Positions 29,154-40,691 of a stretch of DNA of 64,000 bases are shown here, one piece after another; the stretch's first letter is position 1; each line of letters starts with the position of its first letter. A model generated the notes under the pieces. It was not told the origin of the DNA and ran no database searches. It saw only the letters and a list, made by a program, of their open reading frames with translations. Where the stretch lies: positions 83,396,278-83,460,277 of the forward strand of contig CM043967.1 in the NCBI GenBank assembly GCA_014529385.2, written 5' to 3'. The stretch is from Adiantum capillus-veneris (lineage: Eukaryota; Streptophyta; Polypodiopsida; Polypodiales; Pteridaceae). Position numbers and translations under genes: made by a program.

Positions 29154-30210
29154 ACTTTTGTTGGAAACTGGGTAGGGCAAATTAGCAAGTCTAGTATATA
29201 AGAAAACCTAGCGCTAGCACTTTCTGGCAGAAGAGGCAGCGGTAGCACTCGCTCAACAGGAAACTTCTCAGTAGGACCCCCAGGTGCCCTAGCGTTTTTG
29301 CTTCACAGCAGAAAGCTAGCGTTTTTGGACCAGGTCAGCCAGCTTTTTTGCTCTTGCAGATCCCTGGCGATAGTAGACCAAGCACAAGCCCCAGCGTTAG
29401 CAGATTCTCCATAGCAAGACCATTTTCAGCATCTGCAAGCCACCTCAACATTTTTGCAGATCATCGCGACGGAATCCCCACAAGCATTAGCGTTTTCAGT
29501 TTTCAGCATTTAGAACCCACAGAAGAAGTCTCAAACCTCGCAGATCTCTCACCTTCTCGCAGCAGATCCTCGCCGCACGGTCAGATTCCACGAAGTTTGC
29601 AGTTTCAACTCGGTAAACGCAGATTTCAGCATCTACATTTTCAGCACGTTGTCGTCGCATCGTCGCCATCGACATCTTCACTGACATAGAGTTAGAATTC
29701 AGTAGATAAAGATTTGCAGATTTCAGCCGTTAGCATTTTCAGATTTCAGTCTGTCTCGTTGTCGTCCTCATCGTCGTCGACATCGTCGGCAAGTCCAAGC
29801 ATTGTAGAGATTTGTGCAATCATAAGTAGACCGCTCTCGCCATAGAGAGTGGGGCCTTCAGAGGAGGGTTTGACAACATTCTGGTGTCGTATTCTTCTCT
29901 CTCTATCTCTTAGTTTCATGCACCTTCATTCACAGTGTTCACCACTTTGTTTGCGTCCATTGCACTCTCTCACTAAAGGAACGAAAGGCTCTCCCTTTTG
30001 TAAGTAAAAGGAACCTTGAGCACAGTTCGGAGCACTCATCTTGAGCAAAGTTCAATATTCACTTCCGCTGCACCTAACACTCACACTCAGACTCTGCGTC
30101 CAGATGCTCTAAGTTGTGAGTGGCCTACCCACTTATTTAAAGAGTATAAGGGATACCAAAAGCAGAGCCCCAAAAGCTGAAAATCAAAAGCTCTGTGGAA
30201 AATAAAGCAA

Positions 30211-30212
<2 letters not shown>

Positions 30213-30250
<38 letters not shown>
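30213..30250. repeat. (CT)n microsatellite
   Basis: Pure CT run inside the retroelement fragment, upstream of gag. Confidence 0.95.
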
Positions 30251-30258
<8 letters not shown>

Positions 30259-30433
30259 TTATACTTTAATGAAATCAAGCAAAAGAAGTATCTCTCTCTT
30301 TCTCAACTTGCATAGAAAAAGCAATTCAGCATGTCAAAAAGCAAAATTCAGCGCTTCTTTTTTGCTATCGCAAAACGCGAAGATCCGTACAACAGACCAC
30401 GTGTCAACTTTTTCGTAGTTCCCGGACACTTGT

Positions 30434-30925
30434 ATGGTCAGCCACGTCAGTATGCCATGTCAGCACTCCCGTCCGCATCAACCAACCAACTCTGGGTGCA
30501 CGAGGACTGTGTGTGTGCACTGGGCAGCCACGTCACCAGTTTGTGACAAACTGTTTATTTCCTCGTGGCTCACTCGAGAGTATGAACGTGACGTGATTAC
30601 TGCCTGGAATCATCTTCGGATGGCCAAGGCAGATACTGTGGATACTTATTGCGATAGATTTTGGAACGTTTTTCTAGCTGCCTCATCTTTTAAAAAGATT
30701 AGTTTTAAGCAGCAAATCGAGCGATTTTTCTGTGGACTTCCCAAAAGTACTCGAGATGATTGTTTATTACAGAAATTTGAGTCCATACAGCAACTAATGG
30801 GACATGCTAAGCAAGGGTTTGCTATGCATTCAGGTAACTTGACGTATCTAATAAATCAACTCTGGACAAATGATGACAAAAACAGAAGAAATAAATATAC
30901 ACGTCCCCGACTGACAGAGGAATAG
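30434..30925 (+). pseudogene. gypsy-type Gag fragment
   Basis: From about 30540 the frame reads WLTREYERDVITAWNHLRMA, DTVDTYCDRFWNVFL, FKQQIERFFCGLPKS and SIQQLMGHAKQGFAM. This is the pattern of a retrotransposon gag capsid (D.Y...F......L....Q...F..GLP). After the stop at 30925 the next residues include CFDCGE, a degenerate zinc knuckle. The first part of the frame (30434-30540) is probably upstream leader. Confidence 0.7.
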
Positions 30926-31747
30926 AAAGACGAATATCTCAAAATACAGAAGTGCTTTGATTGTGGGGAATAAGCATATATATCTGCGCGGTGCCGCAAA
31001 AAGGCACAAGAATGAGAACAACAGGTAGACTGAAATAGAGCTGGGTGAGAAGATACTCGCTCCACAACAGATATTGGAAAGGAAACTGAAAGGGATACTG
31101 ATGTGCTGGCAGTATTATGATTTATGATGACTTTATGAATAAAGAACTTTGAAATAGAAATTGTCGAAGACTTTGATCTATGTGTGAAATTAATGTTTTT
31201 GGAAGATCTTGTTTTTTGTGCACAGATAACATGAGAAATTGAGAATGAAATGCTAGTGAGTTTGCATCTGATTGAAATCGGGAGCAATGACAACTTCAGA
31301 ATGAACCTATCACGATAAGAATCGTGAATGTTGAATGATGATGGATGATATGACTAGATACCTGTGGTAAGCGCATCAAGAGTTCCCAAGGGATGAGATG
31401 GCTATACAAGAAAAATATGACTAGACTGATTGATTGAAACTCTATGTTCAGTATGAACTAAGAGTGTGATTGATGAACTGGAATTCCCGGAAATGAATTT
31501 GATATTGAGTACTCACTCATGTGATTGTGTTTTGAGTGCAGGATTGAAAGACAAAATGACTGTAGCATTTCAGTCTTGAGAATCTATGGACATGATCGCA
31601 ATAAGAATTAGTTAATAATGAGGTCCGGTGTGGATCTAGATGCGATTGCTAAACACGTTGCCAAGAATCATGGTCTTAGATCTGGATGGATTTTATGTGA
31701 TTTGATTTGAATGTGATGTGAATGCGCAGTGAGTGTCGTCTTTGTGC

Positions 31748-32598
31748 AAGTGCTAGATTTGTGTCGTCTAGTGTGTCAGTACTTAGAGTCAGTGTCTACT
31801 TAACTGGTTTATGGCTTATGGCAGTGAGATTAGGGTAGAGACCAAGGAGATCTTGTAGGGGGCCTGCCGAATTAGTAGGGAGTTTTGGAGCATCAGCCAA
31901 AAGCATGGAGGGTGTATGATTGGCGATCATTTCTTTCTATAGCCTTGTCTTTATGAATCATGATCACCTTGGTATTGTGGGGCAAGCAAAAGGACCATGG
32001 GGCGGTTGGAGCTACAGTGAAGCTAGACACCTCTAATGGGAGACTAATAAAAACAAGGCTTTAGTTTTTAGCTTTCATCCTCCAGCTCGATGTGGCTTTT
32101 TTGGGAGAAACTTTTACAGAGGCCTCGAGGGTAAGATAGGCAACTTCTATTTTTGGGCAATGCATTGGAACGGTGGTCGGGTCTCTTGAAGGAAAGCAAG
32201 GCACCCCAAACTTTAGTGGAGTTCAAGCCACTCTTCTCAACTATCTACTTGATTATCAACTTTGAAGGGGATGGGTTCGGTATAGCATGACAGAGTCTCT
32301 TGCGGAGACTCTTAAGAACTTGGACAACTATGTGAAAAATTTTGAACTGTCACAACTGCCCCATGGTCCTCTTGCTTGCCCCACAATACCAAGGTGATCA
32401 TGATTCATAAAGTCACTGTCTACTGAACTGGTTTATGGCTTATGGCAGTGACATTAGGGTAGAGACCAAGGAGATCTTGTAGGGGGCCTAGCGAATTAGT
32501 AGGGCATTTTGGAGCATCAGCCAAAGCATGGAGGGTGTATGATTGGTGATTGGTTGACTCTAAGTACCGACGTACTAGACGACACAAATCTAGCACTT
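31748..32598. mobile_element. non-coding foldback element with nested inverted and direct repeats
   Basis: The outer inverted arms are 31748-31791 and 32555-32598 (AAGTGCTAGATTTGTGTCGT and its complement, few mismatches). The inner inverted arms are 31951-32003 and 32358-32410 (TTATGAATCATGATCACC and so on). In addition about 130 bp (31795-31925) is repeated in direct orientation at 32418-32550. No coding capacity. A clear target duplication is not visible. It lies in intron 1 of the quinone oxidoreductase pseudogene. Confidence 0.8.
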
Positions 32599-32943
32599 CT
32601 AATGATACCCTCTTGTAGGCAATGTACCTGTAATGCTCTCCATTAGATCTTAAATGCTGAATCTATGTGCATACAATTGTAATTTAGTGATGCAAATGCG
32701 CATGTATCATATGTTTTGTTGCATCTTCCTATTATGCTGTCTTGGCTTTGCAGCATGTAGAGATTTCCGTGCCAAAACCAAAAAAGGGTGAAGTTCTAAT
32801 TAAACTTGAAGCAGCCAGTGTGAACCCTGTTGATTGGAAGATACAAAGTGGGATTGCTCGTCCATTTCTACCTTTGAAGTTCCCTCACATACCAGGTGCA
32901 TTTCGACTATAAAGCCTTCTCACATTCCATCCACTTTTGTATG

Positions 32944-33007
<64 letters not shown>
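32944..33007. repeat. (CT)n microsatellite, 64 bp
   Basis: The longest CT run in the window, in the intron after exon 2 of the quinone oxidoreductase pseudogene. Confidence 0.95.
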
Positions 33008-33011
<4 letters not shown>

Positions 33012-33160
33012 GCTCAAGAAAATGACAAACATTTCTTTGCTTGTGTACTTGTACTTGCTTAGACATACTAGATGACCAAGCCTTGTTTAAGGGCTTGGAT
33101 TCTAGGATAACTAATATTCCTATAAAGAGTTGCAAAAAGGAAAGTGATTTTGGATGTTTG

Positions 33161-33452
33161 CAAAAATTACCAAGGAGTATTTTGGGACTGTAACTGGAAA
33201 AATTTTAAGGGTATTCAGGGAATGTTTTGGCAAAATATGAGGGGTATTTTGGGAATTTTTGAAATTTGAGGGGTATTTTGGGAATTTCCCCAAATATGAG
33301 GGGTATTTTGCAAAAATTACCAAGGAGTATTTTGGGACTGTAATTGGAAAAATTTTAAGGGTATTCAGGGAATTTTTTGGCAAAATATGAGGGGTATTTT
33401 GGGTATTTTTGAAATTTGAGGGGTATTTTGGGAATTTCCCCAAATATGAGGG
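33161..33452. repeat. 150-bp tandem duplication replacing an expected exon
   Basis: Two copies (33161-33310 and 33311-33452) differ at a handful of positions. Each is built from a shorter AT-rich phrase (ATATGAGGGGTATTTTGGGAA) repeated two to three times. It lies where the missing TDVAGEV exon of the quinone oxidoreductase should be. The minus-strand open frame across it (33120-33599) is repeat-driven. Confidence 0.9.
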
Positions 33453-34332
33453 CTTTCTTGATTTAAGGGTACACATGTTATCGTGATTATTGCTGAAATG
33501 CATGAATGAGATGATAGATTTAGGAAATTTGAGGACTATGATGGTGCCAATTTTGCAGAATGGCGGTTCTCTTGCCGAGTATGCTGTTGCTTCTGTCAAA
33601 TATACTGTCGAAAGACCACCAGAGGTCTCTGCTATTGATGGTTCTTGCTTACCAGTTGCGTGCGGGCCTAACTGCTTTGCAATCCATTCGAGATACTGCG
33701 GGTGTCAAGCTGGATGGTTCAAGCAACACCAATCTTCTTATCACTGCCGCATATGGTGGTGTCGGCTTATATGCTGTACAGGTATGTGAGAGAACTACAC
33801 CTATGTCTTAAATGCTTGTGAGGTGACTCTATACACTTAGTTTTGCTATGTGCATGACATCTTTTTCAGATAGCTAAGCTTGGCGGTGCACACGTTACCG
33901 CTACTTGTGGAGCCCGCAATATAGAGCTGGTGAAAAGTTTTGGTGCTGATGAGGTTCTTGATTACAAAACACCAGAAGGAGAGGCCATGAAGAGCCCTTC
34001 TGGCCGACTTTATGATGCGCTTATTCACGGCACGACTGGAATTCCCTTTCCGAAGTTTAGTCCCTATCTTAAACCTGTTGCCAAAGTGGTCGATCTTACT
34101 CCAAACTTCGCCTCATTAGCCTCGGCAGCTATAAAGAAATTAACTCTCTGTAAGCAGCAACTGGTTCCATTCTTGATGTCTGCCTTTGGCGCTCCTGTCC
34201 GACCTTGTAAAGGTGGGAAAGTTGAAGACGGCGGTGGACTCCCAGCACCCCTTGTCAAAAGCAGAAGGAGCATGGGCCAGGAGTAAAGAGGGGCATGCCA
34301 CAGGAAAGGTAGTTGTGACATTTGATGGTTAG

Positions 34333-34900
34333 AGTTTGCAAAGCAGTTGTGTGTTATGGTGTATATTTGTGTTTTATAGTTATTTATGAAGTTGGCTTGT
34401 AGTTGTGAATATGAATTGCAGTCATTTATGGGGCTACCATGCCCATTTGTGGAACTTATAATAAGCTCTACTTGCCTTGCTTACCTTGCATGCATGCAAT
34501 GAATTGCAACTTCAATCTCCCTTTTTGCTTTCACCTGCGAGTTTCACCCACACAAAGCCTTGAAACATTCCACTGAATAAAGCATTAAAAATGATTGGGT
34601 CCCAATGTATAAGCTCAAGACACACAATGCAAGCTCTAGGGAGAAGAAATCCTATAGAATGATTGAAACTTCAAACAAAAACAAAAATTGAAAGTTCACT
34701 ATGACCGACATAAGGCTATTGAGAGGAATTAGATAATAAGAATCTTCTTTGTGAGCGATCTTTGTAAGAGAGAAAACAAGAAACTAATATTTCAAAAAGT
34801 TTGTTGACATAGTAAAATATTATGTTTTATGAAAAACAGTGTAATGATAATCTATTTAGAACACAATATATTCCTATCCCCCCCCCCCCCCACCCCCCCA
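34333..34900. other. 3' flank of pseudogene; C-rich run
   Basis: No gene was found. A C run (34878-34899, interrupted by one A) lies at the right end, near the inferred 3' limit of the LINE that follows on the minus strand. Confidence 0.5.
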
Positions 34901-37327
34901 AACTCACAACAGTGAGTGTATGTATTGTATTCACCAAAATAATGTACAAAGAAACCTCAAGCTCGTGTTGAGCATTGGGGACAATGAATTACAACAGATA
35001 ACAATTGGTCAGCTCTATCCCAACAACATTGAGTTGATGGTCCACAACCATTCTTCCGAAGTGACAATCAATTCCTTGCTTTCAAGTACTATTTCAAGGA
35101 AACTAATTGTTACCAAAGCTTTTTCAAACAGCGTGTGGTTCTTGGCCTTCCAAAATTCTTTGAAGTAGCAAAACCTGATGATTTGTCAGCAGATCAAAAG
35201 CACTTGGATTTTTTCCCTTGTCCCTCCAAGGAGCAGGTCATTCTTGAAGAATCCTATCCTCCAAGTCATTTGGACTCACTTTCACAATTTCCTTGCCAGG
35301 CCGTTGATAGCTTGTTGGCAATCTCTGAAGAGGTGGAGACGATCCTCACAAGCCATTTTGTAGCCACTACATCTATTTGGGTCGATCCCTTTGGCTTGAA
35401 TTCTCATCCTTGTTGGCAGAGCTCCCAGTAAAACTTTCCATATAAAGCACTTCATTGCCATGGGCCAGTGAGGGGTCTAAATGTTCCTCACTACCGCCCC
35501 CATCTTATCTATGACCACTGTTTACCCCATTGCTTGTTGAGGGGAGAGAACTAATCAACCGAGCCCATTAGAGACCCATAAACCTCTTTGGTTTTTGGTT
35601 TCTCAAATTTCCTGCAATTGGGCCAGTGCCAGGCTTTCCACTCAAACTCGGATTCATGCACTGACATACAACAGTAATCCAACCCTTCAAGAACTCTGAT
35701 TGCCAGTAGACTTTTAGTTCCACTAAGGTTGAATTGAGAAGACAGCTGATCAATATCTTTCCATTTCCTATTGAAGCAGTCCTAGAAATGGGCTATATGA
35801 CTTAGACTTTGTTATTCATCTTTCTGGTAGTGTCCCTCCAACTGGGTTTAATGGAATATATTTGGCTTTAGAGAGCCAGGGGGACTAGTGAGTGATGGAG
35901 TTCCGAAAGTATCTCATTAACTCTCCCCACTCAAGAGCGTCTGTTGCTCTATTGCACGTCCGTAAAGCTCCGCCGACATTCCTCCCAGTTTAAGCTGGCC
36001 ATGAATGGACAATCAGCTTGTCATGCAACTCCAGGCCTTTCCACTGTCCACCCTGAGAGAAGAGTTTAGCCTTCTCAATCACGACCCTTATCATACAAGC
36101 CCCCATGCTTGGTCCTGTGTAGAGACTCCCGCCAAAAATTTGGCACATTGGGTCTTAGCATGGATAATATGGTTGATAATCCCCAACCCTCCTTGCTCCA
36201 TCAGTCTCGCAACAGATTACCACTGCGCCCATGCCAAGGAATCGCATCTTTGATGTTGTTCTTCCATAGGAAACTTTTCATTGGTTTTAGGAGTTCCTTC
36301 CAACAACACTCAGCTAACTTGAGAATTGAGCTAGTGAAGGTGTAGGGAATGGTCCCTTGCTGACCATTCCCTGGAATCCAAGCGATTGCATGGTGACGAT
36401 GGAGGTTGAAAGCCGTGCGGAAGCGTGGATTCTGGGTGAATGATCTGCAAGGGACCATTCTTGGCCGTCAAGTGTCGGGGGGAGCGGGGCCAACACACCG
36501 AGTTTTCTTACGTCAAGAGCTGAGCGGAGAGCCGAGCACTGCAACATTGAACTAGGCATGAAGTGCAACACTAAACTAGGCACATAGTGCAGAGATTGTC
36601 TGCGATTCTAGGTGCTAAAGTATCAGCACCTCATCAGGTTCTGTGTGCTAAGATGGAGGTCCCTCATTGCTTGCAATTTCGTGCCCATCACAAAATTTAG
36701 TACGCTGATCTAGCAACACCTCATGAAATTTCGTGCGCTAAGCTGGAGCTTCTTCATTACCTATAGACTCCATAAATTCCCCGTGCTGACGTAGTGTGCA
36801 TCTAAGCTTTGCAGTAGTCCATTCCGCTCAGGAATGTCGAGTGGATGGACGACACTGATCGCTTGTCCCTCGACTCTTGACCTTGATGGCTATGTATGGG
36901 ATCATAAACGGGAGCAACACATACTCCCATCTTTGCATCTTGCTTTTGACCTTGTCCAGGACCCATTGGAATGTTTGGTTGTATGTAACCCTAACCCCCC
37001 GAAGAGCACCAAGGTGTCTAAAGATCTTACCTTTTGATACTACCTCTTCGGTCCACACTGATGGATTGAGAGAGTCGTTTTTTGACAAAGAAATCATTCT
37101 TGATTTTTCAACATAGTGTGAGGCCACTTTGAATGTTTGCACAATCTTTAAAGCTTTTCTAAGCATTTGTGAATATGCTTTGAGAAAGAGGAGTGAGTCA
37201 TCCGCAAAAAACTTTGTTAGGAGTTGTTCATTGTTAGGCAAAGACAAGCCTTGGATCTCGACTCTCATAGTAGAGTCTTCTAGCATTGTAACTAGCGGAT
37301 ATGAGCGGATGGCAAACAACACAAGGG
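34900..37327 (-). mobile_element. LINE, 3' part: RT C-terminus and zf-RVT domain
   Basis: On the minus strand, 37327-36828 reads LVLFAIRSYPLVTMLEDSTM, QLLTKFFADDSLLF (RT catalytic FADD) and EEVVSKGKIFRHLGALRG. The 36340-36100 region gives SFLWKNNIKDAIPWHGRSGN. The 35430-35130 region gives LPTRMRIQAKGIDPN and then ACEDRLHLFRDCQQA, a decayed zf-RVT domain. The other half of the same RT lies at 50113-50608; the two were separated by the copia insertion at 37328-50112. Frameshifts and stops are frequent. Confidence 0.8.
36828..37327 (-). pseudogene. LINE reverse transcriptase, C-terminal half
   Basis: About 165 residues in one frame from the copia junction, with the catalytic FADDSLLF box and the downstream RLG/HLG motif typical of plant L1-type LINEs. 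Coding to the right of 37327 in this frame belongs to the copia LTR, not the LINE. Confidence 0.82.
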
Positions 37328-37556
37328 TGTTACCATATACATGTGGTAGTGATGTGTGTGAACACACTTAAGATCGCCGGTGCAGTTTTTTCCTCACTAG
37401 GAGGTTTTTCCCCCCGTGCATTCTATATACGTTCATCACTCTAGGGCTATCTTATCTTTCCATTGCACACTAAATAATACACTCTCTGTTGTGTGCCTTG
37501 AGCTTCCTTCGTTTTCTCCAAGCTGCGTGTGTTTTCTTGCAACCCTAATTCCAACA
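37328..37556 (+). repeat. copia-1 5' LTR (229 bp)
   Basis: TGTTACCATATACATG...CCTAATTCCAACA. The partner is 49885-50112. Confidence 0.95.
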
Positions 37557-37558
37557 AT

Positions 37559-37570
37559 TGGTATTAGAGC
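37559..37570 (+). other. copia-1 primer binding site
   Basis: TGGTATTAGAGC, one base from the TGGTATCAGAGC complement of the plant initiator-Met tRNA 3' end, two bases after the LTR. Confidence 0.9.
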
Positions 37571-37905
37571 AGGTTGTGTCTTCTTGGGCTTAGTTGCCAG
37601 CAGCTCTAGCACACGCCTGCTCATTTCCTCTGATTTCTGTGAGCTTTGGTGAGCATTCATAGGTCAAAAAATATTTTGGGTCATCTTGTAGAGCTTGGTC
37701 TGCTCAAATTTTGATTTGGGCTCATTTTGGCCTCCATTTCCACTACAAGAAGTGCTTGTCATTTTGTGCAAAATCTATGTCAGTGGCGTTTTTTGCATAA
37801 CACGTTCCTTACAGTCTTCTACGGTTTGTGCTATATAGCACGTGTTGTTTCCGCTTTGCTTCTCCTCTTTTCGAGTAGTTTCACATCAGGTGCAACATTT
37901 TCCAT

Positions 37906-38900
37906 AGCTGGCAACAACACAATTGTGTTCAAGATGTTTGTTGCTGAGGATAGATTGGATGGGGACAATTACCCTATGTGGGCTTATATGATGCAACATG
38001 TCCTTGTGTCAAAGGGTGTCATAAATATTGCTCAGGGAATTGATGTACATCTTGGTTCTGAGGATGTAGGCGATGTTGAGGATGTTGTAGGTTTTGGTGG
38101 CACGGTTGTTGCTGCTGCCATAGCTGTTTTGCCTACGGTTGAGCAAGCTCATTGTTGGGATGTAAAAGGTGCATAGGCTCATGCATTGATTGCATTGTCT
38201 GTGAAGTGTACTACGAATCCTCATATTTGTTCAACAAAATTTGCAAAACAGGCTTGGGATATTTTGACTGTTCTTTATATGCAAGTTGCAATGAGGCAAA
38301 ACTTGCATTGCTGCATAAAGAGCTCGATTCGAAGATTATGCATGAGGAAGATGATATTGACACTTTCCTTGCTGGTGTCAAGGATATCAATGAGAAACTT
38401 AATTTTGCAGGCAAAGTCATTTCTGACACTTCCCTTGTGTAGACTGTCCTTGATGCTTTGCATGATTCTTACCAGACTTTTGCTAGTAGTTGGAGATTTA
38501 TGACCCGAGAAAATCCATGAGTTGTCAAGTTTGATGTATTATGCACATTGTTGTTGCAAAAGTCACTTTCGAGAAAAAACTAGACTAGGCAACGTGCAAT
38601 TGAACATGCCTTTATTGCTGCTCAAAGAAAAGGCGGCAACAACAATGTAGCCACTTCTCATGGTTCTTCTACGAGTGGTCAATCACCTGTTCCTAATGCT
38701 TCTGCCGAAAACAATTTGTTTGGGAATTCTGGTTAAAAAGGAACAAAGAAGACGCGTTTCCATTATTGTAAAGCTAATGATCACTTGATCAAGCAGTGTC
38801 CTAAGTTGAAGGCCAAAGAGGCTAAGAAGAAAGAGGCTGGTTCCACTACAAATGCAGCTATTGTTGAGTCTTCTGTGAAAGGAGACAATGATGCTGATGT
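37906..38900 (+). pseudogene. copia-1 Gag
   Basis: It starts with FVAEDRLDGDNYPMWAYMMQ, the N-terminal signature of plant copia gag (L.G.NY..W...M). It continues through several frames (38186-38503) to FHYCKANDHLIKQC, a zinc knuckle whose first cysteine is lost (about 38758-38799). Stops at about 38174, 38440 and 38519 break it. Confidence 0.82.
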
Positions 38901-38961
38901 TGATGCAGAATGGGCTTTTAGTGCATAGTGCACTTATGATCCTTCTGTCCATAATGCATGC

Positions 38962-39455
38962 ATGTCAGTTATTGCAAATTCACATGTGTGGTATTTTGAT
39001 AGCGATGCTACAAAGCACATTACCTCACATCATGATTTTTTAACCTTTTTTGAGTGTGTCTCTCATGGGAATTTAGTCACTCGTGCCAACAATGCCTCTT
39101 ATCCGGTTTCAGGGAGTTGGAGAGATTATGCTTACTACTGTAAATGGCAGTTCTTTCACAATTGTTAACGCATTGTATATACCTGGGATCAAGAAGAATC
39201 TTTTGTTTGTATTTGTACTTGCTAGAATTGGTCTTGTAGTCAAATTTGTGGATGACAGAAGTTTAGTATATGATCTCAGTTTTGGTGATCACTTTGTACA
39301 AAAAGGGGGCACAACAAGTGGGCAAAATTTTGCAAATGTAGTTGTGGATTTTAAGGCTATTTTAGATGCAAAGATTTGGCATGCACGTTTTGGGCATCTG
39401 AATTTTTCCAGCTTTCTATGTTTGCAAAAAATTGATATGGTTGCTTCTTTGCCGT
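38962..39455 (+). pseudogene. copia-1 protease and pre-integrase (cut by gypsy-2)
   Basis: WYFDSDATKHITSH (about 38988-39030) corresponds to the WYLDSGAT active site of copia proteases, with G changed to D. Then LYIPGIKKNLLFV and the GAG-pre-integrase motif WHARFGHLNFSS (about 39379-39414) follow. Coding continues after the nested element at 47203. Confidence 0.85.
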
Positions 39456-40677
39456 TGATGGAGCAAAAGATGTCGTGCGCACACTCACACACCCAGACAA
39501 CTCAACACAACACAAGGAATTTACTTGAATTCCTCACCTCACTCACTAACACTCAAAAGCTCCCTAAAACTCTACCCACAAGCTCAATTCAAACTCCAAA
39601 CGCCTCGACCTACAAGCCCTTGCCTGCCCGCAGACACTACAAGGTGAGTCGAGGTGATCAACATTGGAAATCACGCTTGATGGTGACCAAAATATACAAG
39701 AAAAACCATCAAAAACCCAAAAACTCCAGCCACAAAATTCCACTCTCAAACCATTGCAAAGCCTTCACCAAACTCCACTTTGTTGGACTCTTTGGAGTAG
39801 CGCCAACCCTAATGGCACCGATACAGGGTCACATAGTCTTGCAGAAAGCCGCACCTTCTTCCCTCAATTACTTGAACACACACATCCATGGAAACCTCAG
39901 AACTTCCATAGACTCTCCCAAGTGAAAAATTGAAGAGAGAAAGCTCTCATTCACTCCTCCACACACTCGAAAACAGGACGCGAACGCAACGGGACTGCAC
40001 TAGACCACCTATAGGAACCCTGCTCCCTCCCACACACAGAGGGGTGAAAGTGTTGATATTGCTCTTCATAAGTACTCCCTCAGTTGGAAAACTCATGCCA
40101 CCATGAGTGATGTGGCAATTTGAAGCCATTTCACACCATTTTTGACAATTTTTTGACCTTTTTTTGGCCAGTTTTGACCCCTGGCGGGCATTTTTTGTAG
40201 GAAAAACCCCAAACGGACTCCAAAATTCACCAAATTTCCCACGCTTGATCCTCGATACCCAAAGCACATTTCCACATCCCCACATTTCATTTTTGACCAC
40301 TTCTAAGGAGATGCACGTATCACTGCAGATCAGGCGTCGCAAATAGACAGTTACCGCATGTGTCAAACTTCTTGAGCGGGATGAGAGTACTCACACTTGT
40401 CACTTGCATTATTTACATTCTAGAAAGCTCAAAAAAATTATATAGAGCCAAAATAAGCCACCTAGAACCATATCCAAGGCCCCGATACCCTATCCAGGCA
40501 TGTACATATGCTCGACTGCCGACACGCAAGCACGCATATTTACAATGTGTACACGTTGCACCTTTTTTCGAACTTGAAACCACTTTGCAAAGCTCCTAAA
40601 TGCATGTATTTACATCTTTTTGTACATATGACCATGCATATAAATGCTACTTTGTACACGCCAAAAGCGGTCTATCA
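39456..40677 (-). repeat. gypsy-2 3' LTR (1222 bp)
   Basis: On the plus strand it runs TGATGGAGCAAAAGATG...GCGGTCTATCA. It pairs with 45982-47202. As the element is on the minus strand, this left copy is the 3' LTR. Confidence 0.95.
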
Positions 40678-40691
40678 TCATTGCCCACCCT

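Larger units (their letters stand above)
29158..31130 (+). mobile_element. LTR-retrotransposon fragment with gag, in intron 1
   Basis: It begins TGTTGGAAACTGGG with a TATATAAG box at about 29196-29203, like the start of an LTR. A 500-bp stretch (29220-29760) repeats phrases like TTTTCAGCA and GCAGATTTC. A gag gene follows at 30547-31010. No protease, RT or integrase is seen to the right, so the element is 3'-truncated or a deletion derivative. No second LTR was found. Confidence 0.6.
28833..34332 (+). pseudogene. chloroplast-envelope-type quinone oxidoreductase (ceQORH-like), broken
   Basis: Exon 1, 28833-28901 (MGDGKLMKALQYSSYSGG). Exon 2, 32754-32895 (VNPVDWKIQSGIARPFLPLK). Exon 33559-33781 (GGSLAEYAVASVKYTVERPP, then AGLTALQSIRDTAGVKLDG and LLITAAYGGVGLYAVQ, the NADPH-binding glycine motif). 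Exon 33870-34332 (IAKLGGAHVTATCGARN, ADEVLDYKTPEG, ending GHATGKVVVTFDG). All junctions have GT/AG. These are medium-chain dehydrogenase/reductases that reduce quinones or reactive carbonyls with NADPH. Defects: the exon for the TDVAGEV region is absent, a +1 or +4 frameshift lies near 33660, and another frame change near 34200 coincides with lost residues. Intron 1 (3.85 kb) is swollen by transposons. Confidence 0.88.

Noticed and set aside
33120-33599. 159-residue minus-strand frame
   Set aside because: Open only because of the AT-rich 150-bp tandem duplication; periodic residues, no domain, and it crosses the real exon on the opposite strand.
36005-36345. Plus-strand frames in the 36 kb region as genes
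   Set aside because: They are antisense shadows of the decayed LINE coding strand (SFLWKNNIKDAIPWHGRSGN on minus).
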